Source: Nitrospiraceae bacterium
GTDB taxonomy: Bacteria > Nitrospirota > Nitrospiria > Nitrospirales > Nitrospiraceae
Assembly: GCA_005800255.1 (NCBI GenBank)
Contig: SYGW01000015.1
Location: 1 to 9,592, forward strand
Reading direction: 5' to 3'
DNA length: 9,592 bases
Positions 7,269 through 9,592 of the stretch are shown here, in pieces. The notes beneath the pieces were generated by a model, which saw only the letters and a list, made by a program, of their open reading frames with translations, had not been told where the DNA came from and did not search any database. The stretch's first letter is position 1. Each line of letters opens with the position of its first letter. The position numbers were made by a program, and so were the translations under genes.

Positions 7269-7841
7269 TTACTTGTGCGGGTTGCTCTTCATAGCGCCGC
7301 CATGGGGGCTGCCGTGTCCCTTGTCGGCATCCTTGTGCTGCTGCATCATCTTTTCATGCTCGGCTTTTTCCTTAGCGCGTTGCTCCGGAGTCAGGAGGGC
7401 CAGGGCCTCGCGGCGGGCCTTGACGGAGGCCAGGCGTAAGCCGACTTGCAGATCCCCGCTTTGCTTTAACTTGGCTTCGATCGCTCCCAGGTCTGACTTC
7501 TCATCGTCGTTCAAGGCTTTGAACTCGCGCTCTGCGATCTGGATATCGGCTTCGCTCTTGATGCGGATCTTGTCGATGTTGAGTTGTGCGTCCTTGAGTT
7601 TCGTGACTTGCTCCGCCGCGAGCCCGATTTCTTTTTCGTGCTTGAGGAGATGCCGGATCAGGTGGCCGGTGCTGTTATGCATCATGCCGGCGCCATGTCC
7701 GCCCATCGATCCATGCCTGCTCTCCCCGTGTCCTTCCTTGCCGTAGCCGGGCTCATTGGCCCAGGCTCCTGACATGCCCAGGCTTAGCGCAAATACGGCT
7801 GCGGCGCCCAGCGTCACGATGGTCTGTGTTCCCTGTTTCAT
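7269..7841 (-). CDS. Spy/CpxP-like periplasmic protein with His-rich tails
   Basis: Starting at ATG (complement of 7839-7841) with AGGGAGG at 7847-7853 about 5 nt upstream, the product has 190 residues. A signal peptide ends at SGAWA-NE (after residue 28). Residues 33-60 are rich in Gly, His and Met (HGESRHGSMGGHGAGMMH). A long helical, charged region follows (about 61-165) with an LAAEQ at 74-78 and an LTPEQ at 150-154, matching the LTxxQ motif of Spy, CpxP and CnrX-like proteins. The tail (about 164-190) is again His/Met-rich. Family members bind unfolded periplasmic proteins or sense metals; the two His-rich ends suggest metal binding here, which is inference. The frame stays open upstream to 8342, but that part overlaps marC and lacks a signal peptide, so it is rejected. 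The gene lies 50 nt after marC and 50 nt before the pepSY gene. Confidence 0.88.
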   Translation of the reverse strand: MKQGTQTIVTLGAAAVFALSLGMSGAWANEPGYGKEGHGESRHGSMGGHGAGMMHNSTGHLIRHLLKHEKEIGLAAEQVTKLKDAQLNIDKIRIKSEADIQIAEREFKALNDDEKSDLGAIEAKLKQSGDLQVGLRLASVKARREALALLTPEQRAKEKAEHEKMMQQHKDADKGHGSPHGGAMKSNPHK

Positions 7842-7891
7842 GAAGACCTCCCTAGGTTGAACCGAGATGAAAACGCGTGCAATGCATAATG

Positions 7892-8527
7892 TTATGGCCC
7901 CAGTAATCCGTGCTCGCCCTTCAGTCCATTGAAGAGGAATTGCACGGCGAGTGCGGCCAGCAAGAGCCCCATCAACCGGGTGATGATTTTTTCCGCAATC
8001 GGGCTGATCCATTTGGCCCCGGTGGCTCCGAGCGACAAGGTGATATAGCTTGCCAGACCGACCAACGCAACGCAAGCTAGCAATAGGCCTCGCTGCGCCC
8101 AGGAAATGGCCTGGGCTTCCAGAAGAATCACCGTGGAAATGGCGGCGGGCCCTGCTAGCATCGGGATGGCCAGGGGCGTGATGGCGATGTCGTCTTTGGT
8201 GGTCCCCTCGGCCGTTTCCGCCGCAGTTTCCTGGACTGGAGACCGTTGCGCCCGCAACATATCCAGGGCGACCAATAAGAGCACGAGCGCTCCGGCCACC
8301 TGGATGGCGGGAAGCGTGATGCCCAAGAGGGTAAAGAGCCATTGGCCGATGAGGGTAAAGACCGTCAAGATTCCGGCTGCCACCAGGCAGGCAGTGCGAG
8401 CCATCCGCAGCCGTTGACCGATCGAATCGCGGGCCGTCATGGCTAGGAAGGCCGGTACTGTGGCGATCGGGTCGACGACGACAAAGAGGGAGCTGAATGC
8501 CAGGACTGCGTATTCAGTGAGGGTCAT
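7892..8527 (-). CDS. MarC family integral inner-membrane protein
   Basis: The 211-residue product has the typical family length, with about six hydrophobic segments (approximately residues 4-30, 44-68, 72-92, 115-137, 145-168, 183-203). Signature stretches are [16 protein letters not shown] near the N-terminus and [16 protein letters not shown] after the central hydrophilic loop (about 93-113), ending with [21 protein letters not shown]. The bacterial family (MarC, YchE, YhgN) has no firmly established transport role, although related archaeal SnatA is reported as a neutral amino acid transporter. The ATG overlaps the dnaJ-like stop as ATGA (8524-8527), and no ribosome-binding site of its own is visible, so its translation is probably coupled to the upstream gene. 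The family assignment is firm; the substrate is unknown. Confidence 0.95.
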   Translation of the reverse strand: MTLTEYAVLAFSSLFVVVDPIATVPAFLAMTARDSIGQRLRMARTACLVAAGILTVFTLIGQWLFTLLGITLPAIQVAGALVLLLVALDMLRAQRSPVQETAAETAEGTTKDDIAITPLAIPMLAGPAAISTVILLEAQAISWAQRGLLLACVALVGLASYITLSLGATGAKWISPIAEKIITRLMGLLLAALAVQFLFNGLKGEHGLLGP

Positions 8528-9555
8528 GGCTGTGATCTACGTTTGGCCTTGGCCAGCAGCTCGGCGCGCGGGTCCGGATGCTCGATGGCCCGGAGTTGGT
8601 CGTAGAGTTTGCGTTCTTCATCGGTCAGGGAGTGAGGCATGACGATCTGAATCGTCAGGAAGAGATCGCCGTGGCCGCCTGCTGCGGCAGGGAGGCCCTT
8701 ACCCTTCAACCGAAGTTTGCCCTCTGCCTTGCTTCCAGGCGGAACTTTTACGCGGACCTGTTCCATCAGGGTTGGGGCCATCACATCGGCTCCCAGGGCC
8801 GCCTCCCAGGGGAAGACGGGGAGGGAGACGTGAATATCGCTGCCCTGTCGGCGAAAGACTTTGTCCGGCGTGATCGTCACACGCAGATAGAGGTCACCAG
8901 GTTTTCCGCCATTCGCCCCTGCCTGGCCCTTGCCGGCCACGCGCACTCTGGTGCCATCCTGAACCCCGGCGGGGATGCGGACTTCGATTGTATTGGGCTG
9001 TAATGTGGCTCCATGTCCCTGGCAGGTCGGGCAAGTGCGTCCCCGCAGGGCGCCGCTCCCGTGGCAGGTGGAGCAGGGCACCGGCTCTTGCAACGTCAGG
9101 CGTTTCGTCACGCCGGTGAAGACTTCGGCCAGTGTCAGTTGCGCTTCCGTTTCAAGGTCCTCGCCTTGGATGGCAAACCCGCGGCCATTGCCGCTTCGCC
9201 CTCGCCCTTTGAATAGATTTTCGAAAATGTCGGAAAAGCCTTCTCCTGCGGATGAAAACTCCGGACCGCTCTCTCCGCGGGCAGCGGCCTGCCGGCGCGC
9301 TTGCTCGTAGGCCTCAGCCTGCTCCCAGTTGGCTCCATGCTGATCGTACTTTTTGCGTTTGGCCGGATCGCTCAGGACTTCGTGCGCTTCGTTCAATTCC
9401 TTGAACTTCTTTTCCATTTCCGACTTCTTGGCACCGCTATGGAGATCGGGATGGACTTGGCGGGCGAGGCGGCGATAGGCTTTTTTAATGTCGTCAGCCG
9501 AGGCAGACTTGGGGAGACCGAGAACCTGATAGTAGTCGCGTGGTGTAGTAGCCAT
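8524..9555 (-). CDS. DnaJ-type co-chaperone with a shortened two-motif zinc region
   Basis: The 343-residue product has a J domain (about 5-72) with the HPD triad at 35-37 that stimulates the ATPase of an Hsp70 (DnaK). A Gly/Phe-rich linker follows (about 98-128, [11 protein letters not shown]), then the substrate-binding beta domains (about 129-312; [20 protein letters not shown] and GDLYLRVTI) and a C-terminal helix. Between the beta strands only two CxxCxGxG motifs remain, CSTCHGSG (C161, C164) and CPTCQGHG (C175, C178), where classical DnaJ has four. The protein is shorter than the usual 370-380 residues mainly for that reason. It therefore lies between DnaJ and zinc-free CbpA types; dnaJ would be an over-precise symbol. 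The start is fixed by the J domain beginning at once ([10 protein letters not shown]). No Shine-Dalgarno sequence is visible ahead of it. It leads a likely operon: its stop overlaps the marC start by 4 bases. Confidence 0.95.
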   Translation of the reverse strand: MATTPRDYYQVLGLPKSASADDIKKAYRRLARQVHPDLHSGAKKSEMEKKFKELNEAHEVLSDPAKRKKYDQHGANWEQAEAYEQARRQAAARGESGPEFSSAGEGFSDIFENLFKGRGRSGNGRGFAIQGEDLETEAQLTLAEVFTGVTKRLTLQEPVPCSTCHGSGALRGRTCPTCQGHGATLQPNTIEVRIPAGVQDGTRVRVAGKGQAGANGGKPGDLYLRVTITPDKVFRRQGSDIHVSLPVFPWEAALGADVMAPTLMEQVRVKVPPGSKAEGKLRLKGKGLPAAAGGHGDLFLTIQIVMPHSLTDEERKLYDQLRAIEHPDPRAELLAKAKRRSQP

Positions 9556-9561
9556 AAGTGG

Positions 9562-9589
9562 AAAATAATATCGCGAAAGAAAAGATCAA
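9562..9589 (-). promoter_or_regulatory. Possible promoter of the dnaJ-marC operon
   Basis: On the minus strand TTGATC (complement of 9584-9589) and TATTTT (complement of 9562-9567) are 16 bases apart. The -10 end is only 6 nt before the ATG, which would give a leaderless or nearly leaderless transcript and would agree with the absence of a ribosome-binding site. The region is AT-rich and the window ends at 9592, so other promoters may lie beyond it. Weak evidence. Confidence 0.3.
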
Positions 9590-9592
9590 TAG

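Noticed and set aside
7842..8342. Upstream extension of the Spy-like frame by 167 codons
   Set aside because: It overlaps marC in a different frame, has shadow-type composition, and the signal peptide with a good ribosome-binding site begins at 7841.
1..9592. tRNA, rRNA, CRISPR array, insertion sequence, integrase or phage genes
   Set aside because: No cloverleaf, rRNA-like segment, regularly spaced direct repeats, transposase or integrase motifs were seen on either strand.

Overview
This window reads as chromosomal core sequence from a GC-rich Gram-negative bacterium. The visible evidence is a lipoprotein signal with a lipobox, several Sec signal peptides, periplasmic proteins and an inner-membrane MarC protein. 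The TPR lipoprotein, the ABC-2 permease style, the DegT aminotransferase and a dispersed palindromic intergenic repeat together remind me most of Nitrospira (Nitrospirota). That placement is inference from memory and not proven here.

Layout, left half (+ strand). Positions 1-202 are the last 66 codons of the replicative helicase gene dnaB. A near-consensus sigma70 promoter (199-227) has its -35 box overlapping the dnaB stop. It drives a large lipoprotein gene (about 288-2126) made of roughly 15 tandem TPR units. A spacer with a possible weak terminator follows, then a decayed C-terminal remnant of an ABC-2 type permease (about 2369-2632). Next is an intact sugar-aminotransferase gene of the DegT/DnrJ/EryC1/StrS family (2756-3874). 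The last + strand gene is an HtrA-like serine protease (3962-4943), broken by one in-frame TAG and two apparent frameshifts between the catalytic His and Asp.

Layout, right half (- strand). A strong hairpin (4971-5001) lies between the convergent protease pseudogene and ilvD (5030-6703, dihydroxy-acid dehydratase). Upstream of ilvD are a long imperfect palindromic element (6718-6835) and a four-gene run transcribed leftward: a DnaJ-type co-chaperone with half of the usual zinc-finger motifs (8524-9555), a MarC-family membrane protein (7892-8527), a His-rich Spy/CpxP-like periplasmic protein (7269-7841) and a PepSY-domain periplasmic protein (6880-7218). dnaJ and marC overlap by ATGA, and the next two gaps are each exactly 50 nt, so an operon is likely. 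The products suit an envelope or protein-folding/metal stress role, but that is inference.

Nothing here is a clearly new system. The points most worth a second look are the decaying protease, the dispersed palindromic repeat, the two-motif DnaJ and its operon, and the permease remnant.
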